From contig NC_054538.1 of assembly GCF_017654505.1 (NCBI RefSeq), forward strand, positions 52,016,286-52,080,285: 64,000 bases of DNA. Reading direction: 5' to 3'. How positions within the stretch are numbered: the stretch's first letter is position 1; each line of letters opens with the position of its first letter. The translations under genes were made by a program, and so were the position numbers. Origin of the DNA: Polyodon spathula. Its lineage: Eukaryota; Chordata; Actinopteri; Acipenseriformes; Polyodontidae. Below, in pieces: positions 23,572 to 36,558 of this stretch. The notes under the pieces were generated by a model. That model saw only the letters and a list, made by a program, of their open reading frames with translations. It ran no database searches and was not told the DNA's origin.

Positions 23572-25402
23572 GTAAGTGTCCATAAGCATACTGTAATTCC
23601 TGATTTTTATGCTATACATTTATTTCATATGTTGCATTAAACTTTCAGTCTATCAATAGTGTGTCATATATAGGGTCACCCTGTAGTGGTGATATTTAAA
23701 TACCAGAGCCCCAGGTTGTTAACTGGCCTATTTTCTGCATGTGAAGTGCTAGGGTCAGTTCAATCAGCAATTGTCTCATTGACTCGGAGATAACATTACT
23801 CCATCCCAAAAGCATATATATTCTTTGGCCAGATAACAACAAATGTCACCAGTTTTAAAAATTGTGTTTTCTATTGGGATGTTGTAATTAATGTTAGTTA
23901 TCTGTTTAAAATGAGGATCAAGACAATTTGTGCTATTTCGTCCTTTCATCCCAAACATACAGTTGAAAAGTTTGGAGGTACAAGACCAACACTTGCTGGC
24001 TAGATTAAATGCTGGCACATAATGGAGATTTCAGTTTCATCAGTCCAGTACAATATATTTTGTATCGTAAAAACTGACATGCTTTCTAGGCAGCCAAATA
24101 GCAAAAACATATGCTGTACTTGTTACCCAATAAATCAGTGGTGACAATGTCTTATCCATTCAAAAACACAATTTTCAGTAAATGTAAAGGTACAGTTTGT
24201 CTATAAATTAATTTCCCCAAAAAAGGAAAAAAGGAAAAAGGTAGCCATTTCTATCTCTTACTTTTGGTGTAATAATAATAATAATAGTATAGGTTGTGTA
24301 TTTTTATAGATGAATAAAACAGTTCCTAAGCTAATTTCATATATGAAGAGTGACTGTAGCACACTACACTTTACAACTTAAAGGTAAAGCCAGCTGGCCT
24401 TGTTTGTTTACAGTATCCTATTAGCAGTTAATCATATATGAATGATACAGTAATTTCATGGCTTGCTAAGTGATGTCTTCTTAGACACTCACTTTTTATC
24501 ATTTTGTGTTGAAGTGGATTATATGAGGCTCTTTTTCTTTAAGAAAATAAAAAGAAAACAACATCTATTCTATTAACATCTGTTGAAAAGCTGTGATTTT
24601 CATTAGCGGACACATGCGACATGCATCACTCGTACAGCTGTGAAGCTACAAAATTGAAACCAGAAGGCATAAACTGTAGCCATTATTTTGTTGCTTTGAT
24701 GACATTGTTCCAAGGCACAGTGAAAATGAGAAACTTAAGACTGCATTTTATCCAATAAACTCCTCTGTTGTTTTATTTCAAGATCATTTGATAACCTACA
24801 TCTACATAACCTACATAACCTATTTCTAATGATAACCTTGCTTGTTTGTTGACATTACTAGATAATAATTGGTTTAATCATTGAGTTTAAAGGGTGTAAG
24901 TATTCCTGTGAGTTTAGCAGATCCCTCTTTAAATAACAAGTGATGCATGGATTGATTATGAAATCCAAAGTACATGTAAGTAGTATTTAATTTAATCCTA
25001 GCAGTCAGCCACTTTAAAATCCATGCCATTGAAGTACTTTACCAAATACTTTCACATAGCTGTTTACCGTGGACTGTTGTCAGGGTGATTCAAATCAGGT
25101 CGACCTTCAATTTTAATATGACCAGTAGACTGTACCGTAACCACGTAGGTGACTAAGCATTTACCGTCTATACAACAAAACTTTCGTTCTCTAATAAAGG
25201 CTTTCTGCTTCACTGTAGGAATCTGCACCACCCTGTTGATCTTGCAGATCCAATCTCATTCGTGGAACCAGACCCCTTTTCTTGTTTCCATAGTAACACG
25301 CACCAGCAGTCAAGTTAGGGTAGAATAGCAGAAGTTATCATTCCGAATTCATTCTGTGTTGTCAGCGGTTCGGAAGAGACAGCTATTGCCAACTTAAAGA
25401 CA
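23572..25402. other. BIM intron; no recognised element
   Basis: AT-rich intronic DNA with short simple repeats, such as an (ATA)n run near 24280. Confidence 0.55.
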
Positions 25403-25608
25403 TTTATTATTATTTGTTTATTTAGCAGACACCTTTATCCAATGCGACTTACAGAGACTAGGGTGTGTGAACTATGCATCAGCTGCAGAATCACTTACAA
25501 CAACGTCTCACCCAAAAGACGGAGCACAAGAAGGTTATTTGCTGAGGGTCACACAGTGAGTCAATGAGTGAGCTGGGATTTGAACCGGGGACCTCCTGGT
25601 TACAAGCC
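25403..25608 (-). repeat. tRNA-derived SINE with common fish LINE-type tail
   Basis: On the minus strand it begins with a tRNA-like head (GGCTTGTAACCAGGAGG, then B-box-like GGTTCAAATCC). It continues with a central part (GTGACCCTCAGCAAATAACC) and ends with CTGTAAGTCGCATTGG and ATAAAGGTGTCTGCTAAATA. That tail is widely shared by SINEs and LINEs of ray-finned fishes. Only the right half of the tRNA head is clear, so it may be 5'-truncated. Confidence 0.75.
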
Positions 25609-26569
25609 TTTTTCTTTTAAGAAACTAAATAAACTTTAAAAGCAAGTAGATTCCCCTCCCCCCAACAACAAGGGATAAAAGAGTGTTGAGGTGTCTGTGC
25701 TGTCTCATGGCACAGACAGGGAGGTTTAAAATAACTACACAGCTTTTAAAACATTCTCCAGTTGCAGGAGTGCTGTAGCGCTGCAGGCCATTGGGCAGGA
25801 TTTTCAAAAAACTGTTGTTGTATCGAACTCGTGGTATAGTAACGAGAGCTTTAGTAGCAAGTGATTTTCAAATTAAATGTGTTAAGCCAAATGGAAATGA
25901 AATAAAAAATAATAGGAATATCTATTTTGTGTATAATTTTTAAACTTTATTTAAATTTGTGCACTTGTCATGCAGAATGTACATTTATTTAGATAATTTC
26001 ACATACAATGCTGATTTTCAATTATCTGGCGTGTGGGTAAAAATTGGACAGCATAGATTTAAAAAAAAACAACAAAAAAAACGTTATTTATTTTTTGGAT
26101 GGGGCAGGAGGTAAGACATCAATCTGTATTGGTTGGAATTTATTTTATGTATTTTAGTATGTATGATTGTAGGCTATAAGTAAACATTTGAAGTGCCTTT
26201 TGTGTTTGCAGTTGTTAGTTATTATGCATGTATACCATATATGTAACACTTCATTATACATTTATTAAGCTTTTACAATTATGATAGAAATCCCCAACCC
26301 AATACACAATTTGTTTATAGTTAATTGTTCGGTGAATTCCTCAAATCAGGCATTTTCTCTGGTACTGTTTGTTGCCCATAAATAAACTCAACATGAATAG
26401 AAGTAGCCACCAAATACTTACAGTATTATAAGAAGATGTTATAATATGTGCATACAGAGTCTGACATTATTACAAATACATTAGGCAAACTCCATGTCAA
26501 TGATCTCCATCACATGAGGTATTTCATTCATGTCTGTGGCAATATCTTTTGAAAGCAAGCCCCATATTA

Positions 26570-26865
26570 CAGTTTTTAATGTTTACAGAATACTTAACAA
26601 CTGCTATTAGCACCATGCTGCATGATTTGTTTACTGTTAATAGTGCTGTAATTAAACTATACCAAATCATGTTTTTAATACAACGAAGGGAAAACATGCT
26701 TTTGCTGACTTTATAAGCAATTGGATGACACAGTATAGGTTACCTTCATTGTAAATAAAAAAATGTGATTTGGTATAATTTAATGATAAAGCTATTAATA
26801 ATAAAGTCATGATTATAGCAGCATTTTTTAAGTATTCTGTAAATATTTCATCTAATAGTTAAGTA
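26570..26865. repeat. Diverged inverted repeat (inner foldback)
   Basis: The left arm (about 26570-26690, containing TTTACAGAATACTTAA and TATACCAAATCA) reappears as its reverse complement at about 26742-26862 (TGATTTGGTATA and TTAAGTATTCTGTAAA). The arms are visibly diverged, with insertions. A single-arm relative occurs at about 56930-57070. Confidence 0.7.
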
Positions 26866-26870
26866 CAGTG

Positions 26871-27114
26871 TAAGCAGCGTTTCTTGCGACTATTTCTTTT
26901 GTTTGCGTGGGAATTTAAAAGCAAATCCGTGTTAATTGTCAATTTATCAGGATTTAATTTGCACTTGGTTTTAATTAACGAAAGACTAACTTACATTGAA
27001 ACAGAAATTCAACAGACTGCGGCTGTGACACCGACGATAATTCAATATTTGTAGTTATGAAAATATTTCGGACTTTTATATACTTGTGGTTATGAATCAG
27101 ATTTGTTCACTTGT
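26871..27114. repeat. Left arm of a near-perfect 246-bp inverted repeat
   Basis: Begins TAAGCAGCGTTTCTTGCGAC and ends GATTTGTTCACTTGT. Its reverse complement is present at 27417-27662 with only two substitutions and one 2-bp indel by eye. The arm is inserted in a dispersed repeat whose relative at about 56930-57220 lacks it. Confidence 0.93.
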
Positions 27115-27161
27115 CTTGGTTTTAAAAAATATCAGCATGGACATTATATATAAACCAATGG

Positions 27162-27198
<37 letters not shown>

Positions 27199-27416
27199 AA
27201 TAGAGAGAGAAAATACATGCATGTCTCCACTCATGTGGTTTTCACAGTCACGTTGCCTTAAGTTTTAGCCAAAATTGTAGATATTTATTAATGCCACAGC
27301 CTTATCTTTTCACCTACTGATTCGCCCCATTGTCACTGTACTTTATGCATCCATGCATCCCTTCCTGCAATGCCATCAGGCATTGTGTTCTGGGTTTAAG
27401 ATTACAAATTGTTAAA

Positions 27417-27662
27417 ACAAGTGAACAAATCTGATTCATAACCACAAGTATATAAAAGTCTGAAATATTTTCATAACTACAAATATTGAATTATCGTCGG
27501 TGTCACAGCCGCAGTCTGTTAAATTTCTGTTTCAATGTAAGTTATAGTCTTTCGTTAATTAAAACCAAGTGCAAATTAAATCCTGATAAATTGACAATTA
27601 ACACGGATTTGCTTTTAAATTCCCACGCAAACAAAAGAAATAGTCGCAAGAAACGCTGCTTA
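27417..27662. repeat. Right arm of a near-perfect 246-bp inverted repeat
   Basis: Reverse complement of 26871-27114. The 302-bp spacer (27115-27416) holds a (GT)n run at 27171-27194 and sequence related to about 57095-57220. No transposase is present. Confidence 0.93.
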
Positions 27663-27874
27663 AGATATTAACATTATTTCGTAAATCATCATAATTTCGG
27701 AAATCACGTTAGCATGATTATTCAATAACAAAATAGGCATTTGGATTTGGAAAATCCATATCTGGCCAACTCCATAAAAATGAGAATGAAACTGTAGATG
27801 AGGAGGAGGTGCTAACAGAGTGTTAATACTTTAGCCGCTTGTCTATAACAGGGACTGAAGAAATGTGTTCATTT

Positions 27875-28140
27875 CCCTGGCATTTCAATATAGTTATCTT
27901 CCTTGGCATTTGATTAATATAGTTCTATTTTTCTGGCATGTTATGTATATCATTTCCTGGCATATTGTGTATATACTTCACTCACTGGCATTGTATGCAC
28001 ACATAAAATAGTTCCCTGGCATTTAATATAAATAGTTCCATGGCATTTAATGTATGTAGTTCTCTGGCATTTTATGCACAGAATATAGTCCCTGGAATTT
28101 TATGGTGTTAGTTCTCTGGCACATCGATTGTATATAGTTC
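27875..28140. repeat. Degenerate tandem repeat, about 11 units
   Basis: Units of about 20-30 bp built on CCTGGCATTTNATATAGTT recur from 27875 to 28140 with varied spacers. Unit ends are irregular. Confidence 0.8.
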
Positions 28141-28559
28141 CCCTCCCACAATTTAAAGATAATAAAAAAAAACGCCCATTACACAAAGCATGCAAAAGCA
28201 ATGTGTGTGCAACATATATATGTCTCCTCATATCGTCCCCATTTGAAAATGTTGGCCACCATAAAAGTTCACTTTACCACCAGGTTTTGAAAGCTAGCAG
28301 GTTTTGTCCTACCCTGACTATCCCATCCTAATTCTGTGCGGGATCTATGGTTCCCTTTCAAGTATGAAATGTAACCATTACCATATGGGTACCTCTTAAA
28401 GACCTGAAACCTGAATAAGATAAATCAAAGCTGCTTGCAGAGCTTGTGATGCAGTTCGGGTCTTGACCGGTCTGGTTGCTATCTGTAAGCAGATTGAGGC
28501 AGTACCTGTACATCTAACCGCAGTTTCTGTGACTTTTGTGCACCTTTCTCTAAGCACAC

Positions 28560-29180
28560 GCTTGAGAAATGTCTCTCCCGCAACACCTGCACAGCACTCT
28601 TCCTCATCACCCTAGAGAGGTTGCTGTGTCCTCACCCCGTGGCTCCGTGCCAAGGAAACTGGATGGCACACCTATGAAATTAGCCCACGCTGGAAACTGT
28701 CTTCACGGTCTTCCTCATCTTCCTCTGCTTCTCCATGTCCACTCCCGAGGAAGAATAGTCAGGGGGGCAAACAGTTCTTGTTTGATGTGGAATCTGACAG
28801 TACTTCCCCTCTTAAGCTCTCCCTATCGACAGAGCTTCTACCGCTGATCAAGAGGGCCACTGCAATCTTGCAAGTGCCCTGGCCTACAGAAGGCAAAGCA
28901 AGGCAGTCGATTTTTGAGGATGAGTCTACCACCTCTCCCGTGTCCACCAAAGTTCACCTGGTTTTTCTTTTTGAGATCCAGTCATCCTGGGGTCATCCGG
29001 CTACAGCTCCTGCTGTTTCCCTATGCATGATATGGAGAAGCTGGGCCTGGCCCATTTTCCGCTGGTGGAGGCTTCACTTGCTGCCTTGGTCCAGGTGTCT
29101 AATTTAGCGCTCCTGTCCAAGGACGTGGGTGCTTACTACCGTTCAAACCGGCTACTCACTGCAGTCCAAGCACGATCCCC
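28560..29180 (+). pseudogene. DIRS gag-like pseudogene
   Basis: Fragments in different + frames give LLPLIKRATAILQVPWP, then SIFEDESTTSP and the continuation to QSSWGHPA. A frame change leads to MEKLGLAHFPLVEASLAALV and LLSKDVGAYYRSNR. This is the order seen in DIRS Gag proteins of fishes and amphibians. The frameshift near 29020 separates the two halves. The product would have formed the element's ribonucleoprotein particle. Confidence 0.7.
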
Positions 29181-29409
29181 TTCCCTTTTGGGGCGTGACT
29201 ACGACATCAGTCACAGACCCGGAAGACGTCGATGTAGTGTCTCAGGAGGTAGCAGCTGTGCTGCAAAAACGGGCAATTCGCATTATAGTTGGAGGAAGGG
29301 TTCTACTTCAGGTACTTCCTAGTGTCTGTGGGATGGTGGCCTCAGACCAATCCTCCAACTCAGACAGGTCAACCTGTATCTGAGTCAAAGGAGGTTCAAA
29401 ATGTTGATG

Positions 29410-30710
29410 ATGCAACAGCTGTTGCAGTCAATCAGGCCAAGCAACTGGTTCACCATGGTACACCTCAAAGACACCTATTTCCACATTCCCATAAAACCAG
29501 TGCACAGGATATATGTGCAGTTTGCCTTTCAGGGAACAGCGTATGAGTTCTCTGTCTAGCCATTTGGCTTCTCCCTAGCTCCCTGTGCCTTCTTGAAGTG
29601 CATGGAAGCTCCTTTGAAACACAAAAGCATCAGAGTGCTCAGTTATCTGGACAACTGGCTCATTTGTGCCCAGTCTACATACAGGCAGAGGCCCACACAT
29701 AACTTTGGAACTTGACACAGGCTACCTTCAATGATTGGGCCATCCGGTGAATAATGTGAAGTCAGCTCACGCTTTCTTAGACAGCCCCCTATCTAGGAGT
29801 GTGCTTGGACTCCAGGTCTATTCTGTCTGATGACAGAGTGCAGAGAAGTCTTCTGTTTAGAGCTCTTTCAGCTCAACAGAGTGTTCACGGTAGTGACGTT
29901 CCAGAGACTTCTGGGCTTGATGGCAGCAGTTTCCCATACCCTTCCATTGGTCCTCCTGCACATGTGCCCTCTGCAGGCCTGGTTCAACAGCAGGGTTTTT
30001 CAGCCCGCACTGAACCACGACCACCTGTTGACAATGTCTCGTTACTGTCAACTCTTAGTGGAAGCATCTACGCCTCAGTGTAGCACTGGGCAGTGTCACT
30101 AGAAGGGAGGTCGACACCACAGACGCCCCCAGTTTGGTCTGGGGCGCTGTTTGGAATGGCAGGGGGGCATAAGGTTTGTGGAACCCCCTTTGGCAGGGTC
30201 TCCATATCGAGGTTCGAGGGAGACATGTGCTTGTCCGTACAGACAACACAACAGTGGTGGCTTTCATCAACCAACAGGGCAGCCTCAGGTCGCCCAGTCT
30301 CCATCGCGTGGCCCGCAAGCTTTTGCTCTGGACACTTGAGAACCTCCTCTCACAGTACATCTGCCCGGGTGACAAACTGGGCAGTGGACCTCCCCTCAAG
30401 GAGAGTTCCCAGCACCTTAGAGCGGAGGCTTCATCCCAAGGTGGTGAGCCTCATTTGGGAGAGGTTTGGGAGAGCAGAGATACTCTTTGCCTCCCAGGAA
30501 TCAAGCTGCTGTCCCCTCTGATTCTCCATGATAGGAGGCAGGGACTCGCTGGCAGTAGGTGCCTTGGCACACCAGTGGCTGAGGCAACTGTTGTATGCCT
30601 TCCCACCGCTTGGCCTGCAACCGCTGTGTCTGGAGAAAATCAGGCAGGACTAGGCCAAGGCGCTCCTAGTAGCCCCTTATTGGCACAGGAGACTCTGGTT
30701 TTCAGCCATG
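29410..30710 (+). pseudogene. DIRS RT/RNase H pseudogene with mutated YLDD
   Basis: The RT fingers and palm are recognisable (VHLKDTYFHIPI, FAFQGTAYEFSV, then LSYLDNWLICAQ). The catalytic YLDD motif is YLDN (Asn codon at 29653-29655). RNase H is recognisable as HVLVRTDNTTVVAFINQQGS and LRSPSLHRVARKLLLWTLE around 30225-30345. Further along, KALLVAPYWHRRLWF matches the region between RNase H and recombinase. Stops and frameshifts occur throughout, so it is long dead. Confidence 0.85.
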
Positions 30711-30712
30711 TA

Positions 30713-33340
30713 AAGTTGCAGTGTCACACAGCTACAGGAGTAGATACTAGATAATGTAGCTACTGTAGTTACTGTAAAACATAGGGTTACTTACATTTGT
30801 TGCTGATTACGTTTGTATATGTGGTTCAGTTCTACTAAAAGAGGTTCAGGCTACAGGATGACATGGGAAAGATCAAAATTATTTCAATCTTGTGATTCTG
30901 TTTTGTAAATATATTCTTAACTGTTGTCGTAATTTTTTTATTTGTACACTTGTGTATTTATCTATGTATAATATAATAAAGAGGATTTGACCATATACCA
31001 AGCTTTTGCTTGTTCCTAATCTGGCAGAATATCAAAAAGCTTTGATAAAAGCTATCAAAATGCACAACCAGTTAAATTATTCATTATGTAATTGTAAAGG
31101 TACAGTTATATACAGTACAATTGGAAGTCTCCCCGAAGTATGTGTATGTTTTCCAAAACTAATCTAAGGGTCCTTCTTCTTCCCTATTTTAATATAAAAA
31201 ACAGTTAACATATTTTTATTATCTTGTCCTACTGAAATGGTTTGCCAGCTAAAGTGCAACAATAACTATTGCCTTCTTTTCAAACTCAGTATGACTTGCA
31301 CATCACGTTAAGCTTTGTAAAGCCACCTGTTCTAAGCAACAACATCTTTAGAACAGCTGGCTTTAGATAATGATTGTTTCAGTTATTTGATGTGGTCAGT
31401 TTAGCTGTTTTTTTCTTTTTCTTCCAAGTCAGAATTACAGTGAAAAAGATGACTAAAGGTGTTTAATGTTTTGTTTCCTTTCATTATCAGTTGGGTTAGA
31501 TGAATTAATTTGACGTCCACCGTATTCTATGCGGTTCACCTTTGGAAAAAATGCATTTTATATTATATAGATATATATATATATATATATTATATATATA
31601 GATATATTATATATATATATATTCTATATAAAATCCAGAAAAAGTTATATTGTAAATTACAACTATTTTAAAGCAAGTGCAAAATGAAACACTTTTTACA
31701 GTGAAAAATATAGATTTCTGACATATTATTGTGTTTCAGAAACAGTACTGTCACATAAGGATTCCCTTAAGTAAATAACTTTTTTATAAATTACAAACTG
31801 CTAACTTTTTTTTTTCTCTTTTGAAGACCTCATTAAAAGACAAGAGCTCATACACATAAAAGGTGGCGGTAATTAAAAAATAAAAATAAAAATAAGAATA
31901 AAAATACTGGGCAGTATTTAACACGCAATTTATAAAACTACTGCATGGTTAGTTTACTGGCCAATAATGGGTTTAGATGTGATTTGCCGTCACAGATTGT
32001 TACCGAGAGATTGTATCTAACCATTTGTTGTAAATAAGCTGTGTCTTCTGCTTATGATGTCAGTGGCATACACCGTCTGTTTACACCATCCTGTTATGTC
32101 TACAGGACATGTCTAGAGGCAGATAGTTTGTCTGTTTGGTTTGGTTTAAAAAATAATAAATAAAATGTTTTCAAAAATGTACACACAGGTGCTGGTCATG
32201 AGTGGGAGGTTAGGGGCGGTGTACATTTTGTATTTTAAAAAAAATATATATGATTTTTTTTTATAGCTTATATATGCACATTCCTTCCTGAAAAATATCT
32301 GTAATTACTAGAAATGTAATTTGTCACAATTCATGACATTTAACTTTTTGTTGAGAAAAAAACTGTTCTCTAATGTTAGCACACGTTTACTTTCCATCGC
32401 ACAAGAGGCAGCATTGGAGCGTCAGCAAGATCCAGTTATTTGTTTATAACTTTTGTTTGAATGACAAATGGCACCGCAAGACAACACCACACAGTTACTT
32501 TAAAGTAGCCTACAATTCATTATTAAATAGCGAAAAAGTATGTACAATTTATTCACATAATATGTCTACAATGTTTCTTGTCACTAAATCTGAGAGACAC
32601 ATCATGTGTTTATTTTAATAACTCTAATTCATTTTATGTGTTTAAAACAGCTTTCCTGTTATGTATCTAAAGCCTATATAGCTGACCAAAAACAATGAAA
32701 TACAATGTAAATGCTGCTTTCTGTCTGTCTTTCTCTCACTCTTTCTTTCTTTGGTGACTGTTCAAAATTATTTTAATGTGTTTTTGATCAAGGTGAAGCA
32801 TAACCCATTTGTAAGTATTCATATTGGGATAAAAGTAATGTACGTGTTTAAATTATAGTCAGTGTGTAGTTTAATTGTGTTTCCAAAATAAACACCATGA
32901 CATGTTTATTATCCGTTTCTTGTAGGTGTTTAATTTCATGTTTAATTCTTAAACATTTGGCTTTACAGTGATACAGAACACCTTGCCATACAAAATCTTC
33001 TTTTAAACAAAAATAATTAAATACAGCTAGATTGAAAAATCCTGCCCGTCACATAATACTACTCAATTTCACAGTGAAATTGGATTAGAAAACGCTACAT
33101 ATTTCTTGCAATTTATTTTTAATTACTAAAATACAACTTCTTAAACTAATCCCATTTGACTAATTTGATTAAAACTGCAGTCATTTTCAGTGTTTTGCAT
33201 CACCTAAAATTTTACGATTTGAGAAAAAAAAAAAACTATATAAACATATTTAGATATTTTATTTATGTATCATGTAATCAAAGAAAACTTGGAAAACTAC
33301 ACAGTGGTATGTAATTCCATGTTAATGTAACATTATTCAG
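30713..33340. other. BIM intron; no recognised element
   Basis: AT-rich DNA with an (AT)n tract at 31561-31624. No coding remnants. Confidence 0.55.
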
Positions 33341-33342
33341 CA

Positions 33343-33475
33343 GGTTTCAAATTTTTTATTGAAGCATAAAAAACAGTACAACAGTTCAGTACAGAAGAAC
33401 ATTCCCCATGTTTTCCATTTCCCCCCCGCACCCCCTCGCTGTCCCTGTTTTCTGGGAGGATTGTCCAATATATCT
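33343..33475 (-). mobile_element. 3' end of an L1/Tx1-like LINE (minus strand)
   Basis: On the minus strand it reads a C-poor, G-rich stretch followed by GAACTGTTGTACTG and TTCAATAAAAAATTTGAAA. This resembles the short 3' end of fish L1/Tx1-type elements, with AATAAA and a short A-rich tail. The element is severely 5'-truncated and short, so the assignment is tentative. Confidence 0.45.
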
Positions 33476-34258
33476 TGATGTTAATGAGAATATTGGTCTC
33501 TAAGGGCACGTTATTCTAATGTCGAGTGACGTTTTCTGATGGTAAATGGTGTTTGTGCATCACCCGATGAAATAATGTCATCTTAAACACTATTAATGGC
33601 ACGATAAAGGAGGCGGTAAGTTTTATGCATATGGATCGAGGGCTCTAAAAAGGTTAAACCTGTACAGCATGGTGTTGCAGGATGACCATTTAATTTAAGT
33701 GTGCCAACATTTTATAGTACAGTGCTTTAAAAGGGACTAAAGAAATTGTCTGAAGCATGGTTCTACATGATCTCTAAAAATGTAATGCAAAATGTAAAGA
33801 TCATTATTAAAATACCTGCTGGATTTGTACAGTGGTACAGGCGAGCTCAAGATCTAAACCTTCATGAATAGGAAAGAGGTGGTTTATGTGTCTTTGGGGA
33901 GAAGAAAAAATACTGTGGTATACAGTACCAGCACAAGCTGCAGAGCAAGCAAAGACAGCCAGCAGCTTTGGGTAAACTGTTTTAGCCCTGCCTTTACGAT
34001 TAGGCCCGTGTTTCTCAACCAGGGACAGCAATGCCTTCCTAAAACCTGGTGCACCACTTTAATGTAAACTGTATAAGGACTTTTTAAAAGTGTTGAACCC
34101 CAGTGAAAAACTAGCAAAAAACACTACCTCATATTGAAAAACTGGAAATAATCACCCTCGAAGGATAATTTAAGTCGAATCTACTTTACGAATCTACTTC
34201 CTAAAAGTGGCTGAGTGGCACTGAAGACAAGGGGAGTGTGGGGAAGATATACTGTTGA

Positions 34259-34292
34259 TTAACAAATCCACAGAAAACAGTGGATTTGTTAA
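34259..34292. repeat. Perfect 13-bp stem hairpin
   Basis: TTAACAAATCCAC, an 8-nt spacer AGAAAACA, then the exact inverse GTGGATTTGTTAA. No element ends are recognisable around it. Confidence 0.7.
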
Positions 34293-34439
34293 CAAGAGTC
34301 AGAACAAGTCAACAGAAGCAAATACCATTTCATTAGTCAACAATTGGTTCATTATTGTTTTACACATTTCAAACGTAACCCTTGCGACTTAAGTTTAGCA
34401 TTTCATATTTAACAAAAGTAATACAATTTTATAATTCAA

Positions 34440-34766
34440 CAATTCCACAGCTAGAATAGCCCCGGCTGAAGGAGTCAGCCTGGGAGCTGTTAGCACATCT
34501 GCTGACAGCCTCACCATTGGCAGCATAACTTTCATCCACTTGTTTTGTCTGTTAGTACGTTTTGTTTGTCTGTTTATTTTGGCTGCAAGTGCCGTGTCCT
34601 GTTTTGGTGTCAGTGTTTTGTTCCAACCTTTTTTTTTTTCTGTCTGTTTACCTATTAAATGCTGAGTGCAACCAAGCGCTCAACTTCACCAAACTCCACG
34701 TCTCTGTCTGTCCTGTGTCTTACTGTTCCGGGTCTGAAATCAGCCCACTACAGCCGTCTCTGTGAC
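34440..34766 (+). repeat. LTR-like fragment
   Basis: A stretch with ATTAAATGCTGAG as possible polyadenylation signal, ending CCGTCTCTGTGACA, resembles the R-U5 part of fish LTRs. The 5' boundary and a target duplication are not visible. Confidence 0.35.
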
Positions 34767-35370
34767 ATAGGCCCATATTTTTTTTTTTTCTGTATTCCAT
34801 TGCTAGCAAGCAGGGAATGCTGACAGTATTAAAGTACAGAAGCACTCCCTTGCCAATGGGAGTTGAGACAGATGTGATTCTGGCCAATGAGAGTATAGAC
34901 GAGGCGGAGACAGTCTGCCTTCTTGTTGTGGGAGGTATGACACAGGCCCGGTTTTTGGGATGGAACCACATAACAGTCCCGTGTTTTGATTGGTCCGTGT
35001 CTGTCACATGAATATGTCGTCGCACGAGTGATAAAGCTTGCAGGCATTTTTAACATTGCGATCAGAGAAAGAGAGCGAGAGATCTGCTTTCCACAACCTT
35101 TCAATTAAAATATAACGTGATATTTTGCTGTACTAACATAACAAACCATGTGTTATTACTTTATATGAATTATTATGTTATGCACGAATGTAAGAATTGT
35201 TTTTTTCTGTAGTGATGGACTGTTTCCTTTCAAACAGCATATCTATAATCGTTTGCGCAGTGTATTTTAATATCAAATATGTACACTGTTGCAGTTTTGT
35301 TACAGGATACATTAGTTTATCTCAGATGTAATCACAGTTTTAAATATAGACTGCACCTGTTATCATTTAT
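34767..35370. other. BIM intron; no recognised element
   Basis: Sequence of somewhat higher GC than its surroundings, possibly repeat-derived, with no defining ends. Confidence 0.4.
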
Positions 35371-35503
35371 GTCCCAAATTCTGGGCTGCTTTGCTTTTGA
35401 TAATGTCCCAAATTCTGGGCCGATTTGGTTTGCAGATAACGTCCCAAATTCTGGCTGCTTTGGTTTTTACATAATGTCCCAAATTCTGGGCTGCTGTGTA
35501 TCT
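35371..35503. repeat. Tandem repeat, four units of 34-36 bp
   Basis: Units start at about 35371, 35405, 35441 and 35476, each with GTCCCAAATTCTGGGC (one unit lacks a G) followed by a T/G-rich variable part. Confidence 0.9.
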
Positions 35504-36517
35504 GTAGAAACTCGCTTCTGTGACTAATTATACTAAAGTTACTTGTTTTTTTATTCAAATAATATACATTTATTTGTCTGCTTTTGTGAGAGAGCATTGT
35601 ATTTCATATAAATAGATAGCTATATGTTTTTCTTTTTTGTTTTACCAGTTTTAATGTATTGCTCTCCTTTTAATGTTTCCATATCATAATCCGGTGTAAA
35701 TGATTATATGAAGTCTATCATTTACGAGGGAGGATAGGCTAGAAGAATTTTGAAGTGTATATGACTCGACGTTTTTTTGCCTGTTAAACTATTTATTATA
35801 AATGACAAAACATATTGCATTTTTACATTTCTTACAAGTTTTATATTTGTTCACCTTTCAGTGCGCCCTAATAATGTTTTTTATTTGGTTGAATAATTTA
35901 ATAGGTTTGAATCTAATCATTTTAATTATTTCTAACCATATTTAAAAACTGCAGAGTATAGAATAGTATACAAAATAAAATAATATACTCAACCTTAACT
36001 TCAAAAATACAAATACTTTGTGATAGTGTAAGGTATAATAACAATAATAGTAATAATAATAAGTATTATAATAATCTGAGTTAAAGTTAAGTAATGATGC
36101 AAGCACAAGCGATGATGTACTTGTAAAAAGTATTTAAGTTGTTGCTGATTTGAAATCACTTACCTTAATGCTGAAAAACTTGATATTTAGATTTTTCTAA
36201 AGAAACACATTGTACTTTAATAGTTTAATAGTTTAATCTAATATCCCAGGAACTCTAGCTGACATACTTCTTTGTCTTTAAACTCAAACAAGTGCTGAAT
36301 TTCCCTCTCGGTGGACTTGTAACAGGGTAGTATTATGACTTAACTGTTGGGGAAAGAAGACTTAGACAATATCTAACACTTATAATTTTTCATAAGTACG
36401 TTGGGTGACTCTACCAAATCGTATTCACAGCACTATGTTTGAAGTGGGAGAATACTTGATTTGTGTATTGTGAACTGACCATCTGGTGACAGTATAGTGT
36501 GTATCTGTCTCACGCAA

Positions 36518-36558
<41 letters not shown>

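Larger units (their letters stand above)
28351..30712 (+). mobile_element. DIRS-type retrotransposon, degraded and 3'-truncated
   Basis: It starts TTCCCTTTCAAGTATG with ACCATTACCATATGG, matching the start of the second DIRS at 61339. It proceeds through a gag-like region, RT and RNase H remnants in several frames, and ends inside the post-RNase H region. The tyrosine recombinase and right terminal repeat are absent. Confidence 0.85.

Noticed and set aside
27875..28140. CRISPR-like array
   Set aside because: Units are degenerate and irregular, the DNA is vertebrate, and no associated genes exist.
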